Below, one piece after another: positions 7,807-15,822 of a stretch of 64,000 nt of DNA; within the stretch, counting starts at the first letter, position 1; each line of letters opens with the position of its first letter. Source of the DNA: Solibacillus cecembensis. Its GTDB lineage: Bacteria; Bacillota; Bacilli; Bacillales_A; Planococcaceae. The position numbers and the translations under genes are program-made. The DNA is taken from contig NZ_LMBZ01000018.1 of assembly GCF_001439635.1 (NCBI RefSeq), forward strand, positions 2,033 to 66,032. Reading direction: 5' to 3'. A model generated the notes under the pieces. That model searched no databases. It saw only the letters and a list, made by a program, of their open reading frames with translations, and was not told the DNA's origin.

Positions 7807-8331
7807 GTGACCGTAAAATCTTTAACAGTAAATGAAGCATTGCGTTTTGCAAATCATGATTTTTTAAATCATCTTCATTTAATTCAAATGAATTTAGATT
7901 TACAGCGAGTAAATGAAGCGAAAGAAACTATTGCACAATTATCTGAACATTGTAAAATGCTTTCTAACATCAATCAACTCAAGTTACCGAAAACCGTAGA
8001 ATGGCTTCAAACCGTTAGTTGGCGTTATCCTGCCATACAATTGTGCTTGTCTAGTCAGGTCGCAGCACACGTTAATAGCAAGTATGATGAAGCAATCGTT
8101 CAATACTTGGAAAATACAATTATTCATGTATATGATAGTTTAGATCCGTATGAACAGCAGCAGTTACAACTGCGTATCGAATCAAATGAAAAACAATGTC
8201 AGATTACATTTCATTTGACAGGCAAGTGGCAGCAAATGCGATTCCATACAGAACAGAATATTTTAAATGTGAAAACATATGAGCAAACGGATACATCGTG
8301 GAAATATGTTTTGAGCATATATGAGGAGTGA
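7807..8331 (+). CDS. spo0B: sporulation phosphotransferase Spo0B
   Basis: A 174-residue protein that moves phosphate from Spo0F to Spo0A in the sporulation phosphorelay. The helical-hairpin phosphoacceptor segment reads FANHDFLNHLHLIQ, with His17 as the likely acceptor. The rest fits the degenerate kinase-like domain. It is slightly shorter than B. subtilis Spo0B (192). Start is GTG 7807 after CGGAGTG. Position before obg is conserved in Bacillales and carries much of the identification, since Spo0B diverges quickly. Confidence 0.88.
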   Translation: MTVKSLTVNEALRFANHDFLNHLHLIQMNLDLQRVNEAKETIAQLSEHCKMLSNINQLKLPKTVEWLQTVSWRYPAIQLCLSSQVAAHVNSKYDEAIVQYLENTIIHVYDSLDPYEQQQLQLRIESNEKQCQITFHLTGKWQQMRFHTEQNILNVKTYEQTDTSWKYVLSIYEE

Positions 8332-8336
8332 AATAA

Positions 8337-9626
8337 ATGTTTGTCGATCACGTAAAGGTTTATGTTAGAGGTGGAGACGGCGGAGATGGAATGGTTGCAT
8401 TCCGACGTGAAAAATATGTACCAAATGGTGGACCAGCTGGTGGAGATGGCGGTCACGGTGGTAACGTAGTATTTGAGGTAGAAGAAGGTTTACGTACATT
8501 AATGGACTTCCGATATAAGCGTCACTTTGCAGCAGAACGTGGAGAACACGGCATGAGTAAAGGGATGCATGGACGTAAAGCACAAGATACGATTATTAAA
8601 GTGCCACCTGGTACAGTCGTTATGAATGCAGAAACAAAAACGGTCATTGCAGACTTAGTCGAGCATGGTCAACAGGCAGTTATTGCAAAGGCTGGTCGTG
8701 GAGGCCGTGGGAATTGCCGTTTTGCGACACCTTCAAACCCTGCACCTGAATTAGCTGAAAAAGGTGAGCCAGGACAAGAGTTAGATGTTATATTAGAATT
8801 AAAAGTATTAGCAGACGTTGGTTTAGTTGGCTTCCCATCAGTTGGAAAATCAACATTATTATCTGTTGTTTCATCAGCTAAGCCGAAAATTGGTGCATAT
8901 CACTTTACTACAATTGTACCGAACTTAGGAATGGTTGAAACAGATGATGGTCGTTCATTTGCAATGGCAGACTTACCAGGATTAATTGAAGGCGCACACC
9001 AAGGTATTGGTCTAGGTATGCAATTCCTTCGTCATATTGAACGTACACGTGTTATCGTCCATGTAATTGATATGTCTGGTATGGAAGGTCGCGAACCATA
9101 TGATGACTATGTTACGATTAATAATGAATTAGAACAATACAACTTACGCTTATTAGAACGTCCACAAATTATTGTGGCAAATAAAATGGACATGCCAAAT
9201 GCGGAAGAAAACTTAGAAGAGTTTAAGAAAAAAGTTGGGGATGATGTGAAAATCTTCCCAGTATCAGCAGTTTCTCGTCAAGGTTTAAAGCCATTATTAT
9301 TTGAAGCAGCTGATTTAATTGATGTAACACCAGAATTCTTACTGCATGAAATGGAAGATGAAGAATCAGATGCAACAGTGCTTTATAAGCATGAAGGAGC
9401 AGGTGGAGACTTCGACATTACACGTGATGATGACGGAGCATTTGTCCTTTCTGGCTATACAATTGAACGACTATTTAAAATGACTGACTTTAGTCGTGAA
9501 GATGGGATTCGTCGATTTGCTCGTCAATTACGTGCGATGGGCGTTGATGACGAGTTACGTAAACGTGGGGCAGAAAACGGCAACACAGTTCGTTTAATGG
9601 AATTTGAATTTGACTTTGTCGATTAA
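8337..9626 (+). CDS. obgE: GTPase ObgE/CgtA
   Basis: A 429-residue ribosome-assembly and stress GTPase. Domains in order: glycine-rich Obg fold (residues 1-158, [17 protein letters not shown]), G domain with GFPSVGKST at about 165-173 and [12 protein letters not shown] switch II, NKMD, and a C-terminal OCT domain (about 350-429). Only five bases separate it from spo0B, the Bacillus arrangement that links Obg with sporulation initiation. Confidence 0.98.
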   Translation: MFVDHVKVYVRGGDGGDGMVAFRREKYVPNGGPAGGDGGHGGNVVFEVEEGLRTLMDFRYKRHFAAERGEHGMSKGMHGRKAQDTIIKVPPGTVVMNAETKTVIADLVEHGQQAVIAKAGRGGRGNCRFATPSNPAPELAEKGEPGQELDVILELKVLADVGLVGFPSVGKSTLLSVVSSAKPKIGAYHFTTIVPNLGMVETDDGRSFAMADLPGLIEGAHQGIGLGMQFLRHIERTRVIVHVIDMSGMEGREPYDDYVTINNELEQYNLRLLERPQIIVANKMDMPNAEENLEEFKKKVGDDVKIFPVSAVSRQGLKPLLFEAADLIDVTPEFLLHEMEDEESDATVLYKHEGAGGDFDITRDDDGAFVLSGYTIERLFKMTDFSREDGIRRFARQLRAMGVDDELRKRGAENGNTVRLMEFEFDFVD

Positions 9627-9643
9627 GAATTAGGGGGAAAACT

Positions 9644-10099
9644 ATGAAAAACGTTGCCAATCAACGATATTATTTAGTGCGTGAAGACGTATTAACTGAC
9701 GCAATGCAAAAAACTTTAGAAGCGAAACAGCTGTTGCAAAATGGCTCGGTCGCTTCCATATGGGATGCTGTAAAAGAGGTCGATCTGTCTCGTAGCGCAT
9801 TTTATAAGTATCGTGATGCCGTTTTTCCTTTTCACTCGATTGTTCAGGAACGAATTTTAACGATTTTTATTCAATTACAAGATCGCAAAGGCGCGCTTGC
9901 GAAATTACTTGAAACGGTATCAGAGGCACATTGCAATGTGTTGACGATTCATCAAACAATTCCGATTCAAGGCCGTGCCAATGTCACACTATCATTAGAT
10001 GTAACGAGTATGTCCTATGATTTAGATGATCTAATTCGCGGGTTAAAGCAGCTTGAATTTATCGAATCTGCTGAAGTAATTAGCTCAGGTGCACTATAA
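9644..10099 (+). CDS. pheB: ACT-domain protein PheB
   Basis: A 151-residue protein of the UPF0735/PheB family. The first 70 residues are helical and winged-helix-like (NGSVASIWDAVKEVDLSRSAFYKYRDAV); a C-terminal ACT domain (about 72-145, DRKGALAKLLETVSEAHCNVLTI) suggests binding of an amino acid, perhaps phenylalanine. It lies between obg and pheA as in B. subtilis. Its exact role is unproven. Repeat element R1 begins at the base after its stop codon. Confidence 0.93.
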   Translation: MKNVANQRYYLVREDVLTDAMQKTLEAKQLLQNGSVASIWDAVKEVDLSRSAFYKYRDAVFPFHSIVQERILTIFIQLQDRKGALAKLLETVSEAHCNVLTIHQTIPIQGRANVTLSLDVTSMSYDLDDLIRGLKQLEFIESAEVISSGAL

Positions 10100-10286
10100 C
10101 TTGATTCAGTGGGGTTCAAACCCCAGCTGAATCAAGTTAAGCACCGGCGGTTGTCACAGATTTTTTAAGGGAAAAGGAAGTCAGCCTAAAGACGTCACAT
10201 CGTGTGACAACGGCTGACTGACCCACGTCCTGTGGCCCCAAGCTCGAAAAAAATCAGGACGCAATTACGCAGAGGCGTAATTGATT
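10100..10286 (+). repeat. R1 mosaic repeat, full copy with module B
   Basis: Order: head hairpin with arms CTTGATTCAG / CTGAATCAAG (10100-10136), a conserved CACCGGCGG..GTCACAGATTTTTT segment, module B (AGTCAGCC..GTCACatcgtGTGAC..GGCTGACT, 10179-10218, plus a CCAC/GTGG hairpin), the CTCGAAAAAAATC arm, and a tail hairpin CAATTACGC / GCGTAATTG. Related copies lie near 14.6, 16.7, 39.7, 41.3, 48.0, 56.7 and 57.6 kb. Confidence 0.85.
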
Positions 10287-10294
10287 CAATAAGT

Positions 10295-10325
10295 AAAGGG
10301 CGTCATGTTACGCTCTTTCTTATTT
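10295..10325 (+). terminator. possible terminator after the pheB-side repeat
   Basis: Stem AAAGGGCG / CGCTCTTT followed by CTTATTT. The T run is interrupted, so strength is uncertain. Confidence 0.45.
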
Positions 10326-10366
10326 AGATAAAATATACTGAAAATTAAATCATTGGAGGGTTCAAC

Positions 10367-11239
10367 ATGTCGGAACAAAATTGGGGAAAACGCATTGCTT
10401 ATTTAGGTCCAGAAGCATCTTTTACCTATTTAGCAACGAAAGGTTTATTCCCAAATGAATGGCATATTCCGTATACATCGATTCCGGAATGTATTGAAGC
10501 TGTTAATGAAGGGAAAGTGGATTTAGCGGTTGTGCCAGTGGAAAATGCGCTGGAGGGCTCTGTTCCCTTAACAGTCGATTATTTATATCACGAGGCAAGC
10601 TTATATGTAACGGCAGAAGTGATGTCAAAAATCCAGCAGCATTTACTTGTCAATAAAAAATATGCAGATGATTGGGAAGCGCTAGAAGAAATTTATTCGC
10701 ATCCACATGCACTTGCACAATGCCATAAGTATTTATATTATAATCATGCACGGGTGGATCAAACACCTTCTTCTTCAACAGCGGCAGCAGCGGCGCTTGT
10801 CTCGCAAACAGAGGATCATTGTATTGCAGCAATTGCCAATGAATCAGCAGCAGAAAAGTATGGATTACATATTGCACAAAAAAATATACATGATTTTCAT
10901 TTCAACCATACACGATTTTTTGTTTTATCTAAGGAAAATACGCGACATGCCATTGTTCCATTGCAAGCGCAGCCAAAAACGACATTTATGTTAACATTGC
11001 CAACAGATATTTCCGGGGCATTGCATCAAGTATTATCCGTTTTTGCATGGCGCAAATTGAATTTAAGTAAAATTGAATCACGTCCGTTAAAGACGGGTCT
11101 CGGGAATTATTTCTTCATCATTGATATACTAGCAGATGAAGAGGAACCGATGATGAGAGGTGCAATGGAAGAGCTTCAAGCACTTGGTTGCGCGGTGAAA
11201 TCACTCGGTACGTACTTCACTTACGTCACACCGGAATGA
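10367..11239 (+). CDS. pheA: prephenate dehydratase PheA
   Basis: A 290-residue enzyme that converts prephenate to phenylpyruvate in phenylalanine synthesis. The catalytic domain (about 1-190) has YLGPEASFT and the NHTRF motif. The C-terminal ACT domain carries KIESRPLKTGLGNYFFIID, the phenylalanine-binding ESRP signature, implying feedback inhibition. ATG 10367 follows TGGAGGG. It is separated from pheB by an R1 repeat, so it may not be co-transcribed with obg-pheB. Confidence 0.97.
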   Translation: MSEQNWGKRIAYLGPEASFTYLATKGLFPNEWHIPYTSIPECIEAVNEGKVDLAVVPVENALEGSVPLTVDYLYHEASLYVTAEVMSKIQQHLLVNKKYADDWEALEEIYSHPHALAQCHKYLYYNHARVDQTPSSSTAAAAALVSQTEDHCIAAIANESAAEKYGLHIAQKNIHDFHFNHTRFFVLSKENTRHAIVPLQAQPKTTFMLTLPTDISGALHQVLSVFAWRKLNLSKIESRPLKTGLGNYFFIIDILADEEEPMMRGAMEELQALGCAVKSLGTYFTYVTPE

Positions 11240-11249
11240 GGTGGAAAAG

Positions 11250-11639
11250 TTGAAAAGTATTGTGCTGTTTGACGGAGAATGCAATGTTTGTGATGCGAGC
11301 GTTCAATTTATTTTAAAGCATGACGGGCAAGGTTATTTTCAATTTGCTTCGTTACAAAGTGAAAGCGGGCAAACTTTATTAAAGCAATACGATATACCAC
11401 CGGCGACTAATAGCTTAGTGCTCATTGATCGAGGCAAAGCGTATACCCAGTCCACTGCGGCTTTAAAAATCGCTAAAAACTTAGATAGCTTATGGAAATG
11501 GTGTTATAGTGCCATTTTGATACCACCACCGATTCGTAATTGCGCATATAAAATATTAGCTAATAATCGCTACAAATGGTTTGGGAAAAAAGAAATGTGC
11601 TTACTGCCAACGAATGAACAAAGGCAGCGGTTTTTATAA
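11250..11639 (+). CDS. DCC-family (DUF393) thiol-disulfide oxidoreductase-like protein
   Basis: A 129-residue protein beginning MKSIVLFDGECNVCDASVQF, the DxxCxxC signature of the DCC family, a thioredoxin-like group whose substrates are mostly unknown. The C-terminal half has the usual hydrophobic LIPPPIRNCAYKILANNRYKWFGK segment. TTG 11250 is preferred because GAGGTGG lies at the right distance; GTG 11241 lies on that site. It starts 10 bases after pheA and probably shares its transcript. A strong terminator follows. Confidence 0.85.
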   Translation: MKSIVLFDGECNVCDASVQFILKHDGQGYFQFASLQSESGQTLLKQYDIPPATNSLVLIDRGKAYTQSTAALKIAKNLDSLWKWCYSAILIPPPIRNCAYKILANNRYKWFGKKEMCLLPTNEQRQRFL

Positions 11640-11645
11640 AGTGAA

Positions 11646-11686
11646 AAGGTTGCATCCCCATTGTTAGGGGGAGCAATCTTTTTTTG
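11646..11686 (+). terminator. terminator after the DCC gene
   Basis: Long stem AAAGGTTGC..CCCC / GGGG..GCAATCTTT followed by seven T residues. Confidence 0.88.
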
Positions 11687-11693
11687 TGGGATA

Positions 11694-11723
11694 TGAAAAC
11701 TAATCCTAAATATGTCTCGTCTA
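11694..11723 (+). promoter_or_regulatory. ECF-type promoter of the sigma/PadR/SEDS operon
   Basis: TGAAAAC (ending 11700) and CGTCTA (starting 11718), 17 bp apart, match the TGAAAC / CGTC pattern recognised by B. subtilis sigma-M, sigma-X and sigma-W-type factors. It lies just upstream of an ECF sigma gene, so positive autoregulation is likely. Confidence 0.65.
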
Positions 11724-11746
11724 ATATGTAAGGAAGGAGGGTGACA

Positions 11747-12292
11747 ATGGACAGCTACCTACTACAAACGACGACAACCCAAACGAATGAAGAAATGATC
11801 GATGAATTAATGAAAACATATGGGCAAGATGTTTTACAGCTTGTTGTGCAATACGTACATAATGTGACAATCGCCGAAGATTTAACACAGGAAATTTTTA
11901 TAAAATGCTATAAAGCACTTCCGACATTTCAGCAGCAATCCTCGATGAAAACATGGTTATGGCGAATTGCAATTAATCATGCAAAAGATTATATGAAAAG
12001 CTGGTATTTCAAAAAAGTTGAATTAGTTGAACAAACTTATTTACAGGAACGGCCGAGCTATCAAACAGTGGAATCGATTGTCGTACAACGGGACGAGGAT
12101 GATGCGCTCGTCCATGCTGTTATGCAATTACCAATCAAGTATCGAGAAGTCATCTATTTATGCTATTACGAGGAGCAAACGATGAAAGAAATTGCTGACG
12201 TACTGCAAATTAATGAAAATACCGTTAAAACGAGAATGCGTAAAGGCAAACAATTACTAAAGAAACAGTTGGAGGAGGAGTTCAATGGATGA
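11747..12292 (+). CDS. ECF-subfamily RNA polymerase sigma factor
   Basis: A 181-residue sigma-70 factor with region 2 (about residues 25-95: EDLTQEIFIKCYKALPTF and TWLWRIAINHAKDYMKSW) and region 4.2 (about 120-175: LPIKYREVIYLCYYEEQTMKEIADVL, then NENTVKTRMRKGKQLLKK). Regions 1.1 and 3 are absent, as in ECF factors. ATG 11747 follows AAGGAGGG. An ECF-like promoter lies just upstream and the next gene overlaps by 8 bases, so the factor probably drives its own operon. It resembles the SigX/SigM/SigV group in general, but I cannot assign it to a named factor. Confidence 0.9.
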   Translation: MDSYLLQTTTTQTNEEMIDELMKTYGQDVLQLVVQYVHNVTIAEDLTQEIFIKCYKALPTFQQQSSMKTWLWRIAINHAKDYMKSWYFKKVELVEQTYLQERPSYQTVESIVVQRDEDDALVHAVMQLPIKYREVIYLCYYEEQTMKEIADVLQINENTVKTRMRKGKQLLKKQLEEEFNG

Positions 12293-12695
12293 CCGATTAA
12301 AAAACTTAAAAAAAGCGATGAATGAATCTGTTTTTTCAAAGGTGGAATTTACTTCGACTCACCAAAAACGTGTTCATCAACAGTTAAATGAATCACAAGT
12401 AGTACAACATATTTTGTCGCTGCTCGTGGATAAAAAGACTGGAATAGAATTAGCCCAGCTTTTACATGCAAAAGGTGTACAGGATATTTTTAATAATGAG
12501 GGTGTTATTTATACAATTTTACATGAGCAAGAAAATAAGGGACATATCATTTCACAGTGGGATGACGCAGGAGTGAAATGCTATCAACTGACGAAAAGTG
12601 GCTTGAAATGGCTACGGTCTCAAAATCGAGAAAAGAAGACCCTCTTTGCAAGGAAGCAACAATTGTTGGAGGTGCGACTGAATGACCATTTCTGA
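12285..12695 (+). CDS. PadR-like winged-helix protein with anti-sigma-like N terminus
   Basis: A 136-residue soluble protein. The first 35 residues (MDDRLKNLKKAMNESVFSKV..) resemble the short lead segment of regulators encoded next to Bacillus ECF factors. Residues 38-115 are a PadR-like winged helix (GVIYTILHEQENKGHI, YQLTKSGLKWL). There is no membrane segment, unlike classical anti-sigma factors. It overlaps the sigma gene by 8 bases and the next gene by 14, indicating coupled translation. PadR partners with HAAS-domain membrane proteins, one of which follows. A role in controlling the sigma factor is inference. Confidence 0.75.
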   Translation: MDDRLKNLKKAMNESVFSKVEFTSTHQKRVHQQLNESQVVQHILSLLVDKKTGIELAQLLHAKGVQDIFNNEGVIYTILHEQENKGHIISQWDDAGVKCYQLTKSGLKWLRSQNREKKTLFARKQQLLEVRLNDHF

Positions 12696-13950
12696 TTTTC
12701 TAAATGCTGTTACAAGTTTTATTCGTTCAACCGAAGTGAAAACACATGTGCGACAAGAATTAAAGCTGCATATGAAGCATGCTAAAAATGCTTGGCTAGA
12801 AAAAGGCTATACGGAGTCAGAAGCAGAACAAAAGGCGATTGCAGAAATGGGCAGTGCAAGCCAGCTTGGAAAAAAACTTAATAAAATCCATAAACCAAAA
12901 TGGGATTGGCTAATAATTAGTTTAATGGCGCTTATTTTCCTTTTTAGCTTCCTACCGTTATTAGCTTCACCAGACGGACAATATACTAGTTCGATATTAA
13001 TTGAAAAGAAAATATTTCATATTATAATCGGAATTGTGTTGATTTTTGGTTTTATGTGGATTGATTACAGAAAGCTACTACGCTTCGATCTTTATTTCTT
13101 TGCTGGGGGAATGGCTATTTCACTACTCTTTTTACTGTTTCCGAATCGTATCGTAAATGGTCAAGCGTTTTTCGCGATTGGTCCGATCGTTGTACAAGTA
13201 TGGACGGCTATCCCGTTTCTATTAATCGCATGGGCAGGATTTTTTACGAGAAGGCAGTGGAAATTATGGCAGCTACTCGCGTTATTTTTCATTTCATGTT
13301 ACCCGATACTAGCCAACCCTGCTTTGGAAGCGGCATTAATTTATAGTGTTGTGGTTGCTGTTTTATTTTTATGTAGCCATTATACGAAGAAGCAAAAAAT
13401 TGTCCTATTTAGCAGTTTCCTCTTAATGGGAGGAAGTTTACTTGCGATTTTGATTTCTCAAGCAGAGCCGTATCAATTAAGTCGATTATATGGTTTTATC
13501 TCACCAGAAAAAGATGCAAGTGGAGCTGGTTACTTGTATTTGTTATTGGAGCAAGCTATAAGTGAAGCGGGATGGTTCGGAGCGAATGAAGTTTTATTAA
13601 TCCCTGAAAGCCATACTGATTTTGCGTTTGTCCAAATTGTCCATGTTTACGGGCTTGTTGTAGGGCTTCTCGTTGCTAGTGTCTTACTGATAGTCGCAAT
13701 CCGAAGTATATGGATTGCACGTCTCATACAAAATCCGTTTGGTAAAATGTTGATTATTGGTGGTGTGACATTGTATAGTAGTCAATTCATATATGCAATT
13801 TTAATCGTGCTTGGGCTCGTTCCAATCATCGCAATCCCAATTCCTTTTATTAGTTATGGGGGAACGTCCATTATCATAAACGCAATTGTTATCGGCATGA
13901 TTTTGAGTGTATATAGAAGAAAAAGCTATCCAAAAAGTCAATTCTCCTGA
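12682..13950 (+). CDS. HAAS-domain SEDS (FtsW/RodA/SpoVE-like) membrane protein
   Basis: A 422-residue protein. Residues 1-70 form a soluble helical HAAS-type domain (VRQELKLHMKHAKNAWLEKGYTESEAEQKA), usually coupled to PadR regulators. The rest is a polytopic SEDS domain with SHTDFAF and PFISYGGTS, matching conserved SEDS motifs. SEDS proteins are peptidoglycan glycosyltransferases, and the Asp in the HTDF motif is conserved here. Such a protein under an ECF factor suggests an envelope-stress response that reinforces wall synthesis; this is inference. Its stop codon lies inside the shared terminator hairpin. Confidence 0.85.
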   Translation: MTISDFLNAVTSFIRSTEVKTHVRQELKLHMKHAKNAWLEKGYTESEAEQKAIAEMGSASQLGKKLNKIHKPKWDWLIISLMALIFLFSFLPLLASPDGQYTSSILIEKKIFHIIIGIVLIFGFMWIDYRKLLRFDLYFFAGGMAISLLFLLFPNRIVNGQAFFAIGPIVVQVWTAIPFLLIAWAGFFTRRQWKLWQLLALFFISCYPILANPALEAALIYSVVVAVLFLCSHYTKKQKIVLFSSFLLMGGSLLAILISQAEPYQLSRLYGFISPEKDASGAGYLYLLLEQAISEAGWFGANEVLLIPESHTDFAFVQIVHVYGLVVGLLVASVLLIVAIRSIWIARLIQNPFGKMLIIGGVTLYSSQFIYAILIVLGLVPIIAIPIPFISYGGTSIIINAIVIGMILSVYRRKSYPKSQFS

Positions 13951-13968
13951 CTTTTCGGATAGCTTTTT
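13921..13968. terminator. bidirectional terminator between the SEDS gene and niaR
   Basis: Twenty-base arms at 13921-13940 and 13948-13967 pair perfectly or nearly so (core AAGCTATCC / GGATAGCTT). T runs are present in both directions and the stop codons of both converging genes lie within the hairpin. Confidence 0.9.
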
Positions 13969-14494
13969 AATTTTCGACTAATATGCCGAGCGCTCTTAGT
14001 TTTGCCTCCGCTAAATTTAAATTTTCCTCAGCGGTAGCGCTTATTACATGTAAGTGAGTACCATCTGTTAAAGCGGACAGGAATTGAGCATTTGTTTCTT
14101 GCACCCTCTTAATAAAATGCTCTACCTCTAAACGGTTGGACACGCGGATCGACGCCGTTAATTCTCCGTATACGGGATGTTCCACAACGACGCTTTCGAC
14201 TGTTACACCGCAATCGACTAACACGAAAAGCTCTTCTTTTGCTTGTTCTGCGGAATGCATGCAAACAATTTTACGCTCAAATCGCGTTTGTTGCATATTG
14301 TGCATATAAATATAGCCTTGGCTCGTTGATACAATTGGTTCATTTCGTGCTTTTAATAAGTTCATATCATTGACGATTACTTGACGTGACACATTAGTAT
14401 GCTTTGCTAAATCCGTGCCCGTTAATGGTTGTGTAGCATTTTTTAATAAGGCAAGCAGCTCATGACGTCGCTCTTCACCTAACATTTTTTTCAT
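13967..14494 (-). CDS. niaR: NAD biosynthesis repressor NiaR
   Basis: A 175-residue regulator (YrxA family) with an N-terminal HTH_11 winged helix (LTGTDLAKHTNVSRQVIVNDMNLLK) and a C-terminal 3H domain whose three histidine motifs are visible: CMHSAEQ, VEHPVYG and THLHV. In Bacillus and other Firmicutes NiaR represses NAD synthesis or niacin uptake genes in response to nicotinic acid. ATG at 14494 follows GAGGTGG; the frame is open to an upstream TTG without a better site. In B. subtilis it is beside nifS-nadBCA; no nad biosynthesis operon lies beside it here. Confidence 0.93.
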   Translation of the reverse strand: MKKMLGEERRHELLALLKNATQPLTGTDLAKHTNVSRQVIVNDMNLLKARNEPIVSTSQGYIYMHNMQQTRFERKIVCMHSAEQAKEELFVLVDCGVTVESVVVEHPVYGELTASIRVSNRLEVEHFIKRVQETNAQFLSALTDGTHLHVISATAEENLNLAEAKLRALGILVEN

Positions 14495-14551
14495 TACATC
14501 CACCTCTTCTAAAGACAAACTACTTAATCATAGTGTAACATATAGCGCAAA

Positions 14552-14655
14552 TTGTTGGGGCCTCACTAGGTTTTTGTAAGACAAAAAGGAACAAAGGCTA
14601 AAACCGTCACGTCCTGTGACAACGCCTTTGTGACCAACGTCGTGAGGGCCTAAAT
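14552..14655 (+). repeat. R1 module B alone, between niaR and safA
   Basis: ACAAAGGC..GTCACgtcctGTGAC..GCCTTTGT (14591-14630) is a nested hairpin nearly identical to module B of the 41.2 kb copy. An outer pairing GGCCTCAC (14559-14566) / GTGAGGGCC (14642-14650) closes it. The head, core and tail hairpins of full R1 copies are absent. Confidence 0.75.
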
Positions 14656-14766
14656 TTGTACGAATATGTCTTTCCCTTGGTCACGGTTAAAAACCATATT
14701 GTGAATGAAAAATTGTGGCAACTGAGCAATTAGCGCATATGCTATTACGAGAAAAGGGGGAAATAC

Positions 14767-15822
14767 GTGCGAGTTCATATTGTTCAAAAAGGTGATACAT
14801 TATGGAAAATTGCTAAGCAATACTCCATAGGATTTGAGGATTTAAAGCGATTAAATGCGCATTTAGCTAATCCTGATTATATTGTTCCAGGAATGGAAAT
14901 TATCTTACCTGATGGGGGAACAAAAAGGGAAAAAGAAGTGATGCACCAGGCTGTTGTTAAGGAGCAGGATAAGAAACCGATTGTGAAGGAAAAACCAATT
15001 ACTCCGACACCGGCTCCACCTCCAAAGCCAACGCCAATACCGACACCACCACCAATCCCAGTACCAGTACCTGTTCCACCAAGACCTATATGGCAAGGGG
15101 ACTTTTATTACCAACCCCCAGCAATGCCTGTACAAATCCCAAATTGGCAGCAAACACATGTCCATTTCCAACCAACGATTGAAACCCCGATGATGCCGTT
15201 ACCACAACCATTGCCGCAACCACAGCCAGTTCCACCGCCGCCAACACCAGCTCCACTACCACTACCGACGCCAACATTACCACCACCGACACCAATTATG
15301 CCACAACCACCGATTTATATTCAGCCACCAATGCATCATCATTGTATGCCGCAATGTATGCCTCCGATGCCGCATCATTGTATGCCACAATGGATGCCAC
15401 CAATGCATCATAACTGCATGCCGCCGATGATGCAACCAATGCCAATGCCAATTTGTCCGAATTGTCATGGTATAAGAATGGAAGAGCCACATTCATTTAT
15501 GCCGATGTATCATGAAGAATCTTCAATGGCCCCGATGGAACATTGTCATGACAGAGATCAGCAAGTTCGCCATTACTATGAAGAAATGCCGATGTCGAAT
15601 TCATGTGGTTGCCAACAACAGCCGATGCCGATGCCAATGCCAATGCCGATGCCAAATTCATGTGGCTGCCAACATCAGCCGATGCCAATGCCGATGCCGA
15701 ATTCATGCGGCTGCCAGCAACCACCAATGATGCCCTATCCAATGCCGTACCCAATGCCAATGATGCCACAAATGCATCCACAAATGAATCCAATGCCACA
15801 ACCACCGAAGTCATGTCATTAG
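14767..15822 (+). CDS. safA: SafA-like spore coat morphogenetic protein, LysM domain
   Basis: A 351-residue protein that begins MRVHIVQKGDTLWKIAKQYS, a LysM domain (residues 1-50) expected to anchor it to the spore cortex/coat interface. Residues 78-130 are Pro-rich. From about 145 the protein is dominated by Met, Pro, His and Cys, with repeated NSCGCQ blocks near residues 278-318. SafA organises the inner coat in B. subtilis, and this location (ruvA side) matches. GTG 14767 follows AAAAGGGGG. The low-complexity tail diverges from B. subtilis, so the call rests on LysM, composition and synteny. Confidence 0.85.
   Translation: MRVHIVQKGDTLWKIAKQYSIGFEDLKRLNAHLANPDYIVPGMEIILPDGGTKREKEVMHQAVVKEQDKKPIVKEKPITPTPAPPPKPTPIPTPPPIPVPVPVPPRPIWQGDFYYQPPAMPVQIPNWQQTHVHFQPTIETPMMPLPQPLPQPQPVPPPPTPAPLPLPTPTLPPPTPIMPQPPIYIQPPMHHHCMPQCMPPMPHHCMPQWMPPMHHNCMPPMMQPMPMPICPNCHGIRMEEPHSFMPMYHEESSMAPMEHCHDRDQQVRHYYEEMPMSNSCGCQQQPMPMPMPMPMPNSCGCQHQPMPMPMPNSCGCQQPPMMPYPMPYPMPMMPQMHPQMNPMPQPPKSCH
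15595..15720 (+). repeat. in-frame tandem repeat in the safA tail
   Basis: Three AATTCATG(T/C)GG(T/C)TGCCA blocks (Asn-Ser-Cys-Gly-Cys-Gln) are separated by runs of the hexamers ATGCCA and ATGCCG (Met-Pro). Such repeats change copy number by slippage. Confidence 0.85.

Noticed and set aside
15595..15720. Possible CRISPR-like spaced repeat
   Set aside because: The repeats are in-frame Met-Pro and NSCGCQ codons of safA with very short, similar spacers and no cas genes.
15603..15812. 70-codon upstream extension of the CotS-like kinase
   Set aside because: It is the out-of-frame reading of the safA repeat tail (Ala/Asp/Asn runs) and does not resemble a kinase N terminus. The overlap is kept as a finding instead.
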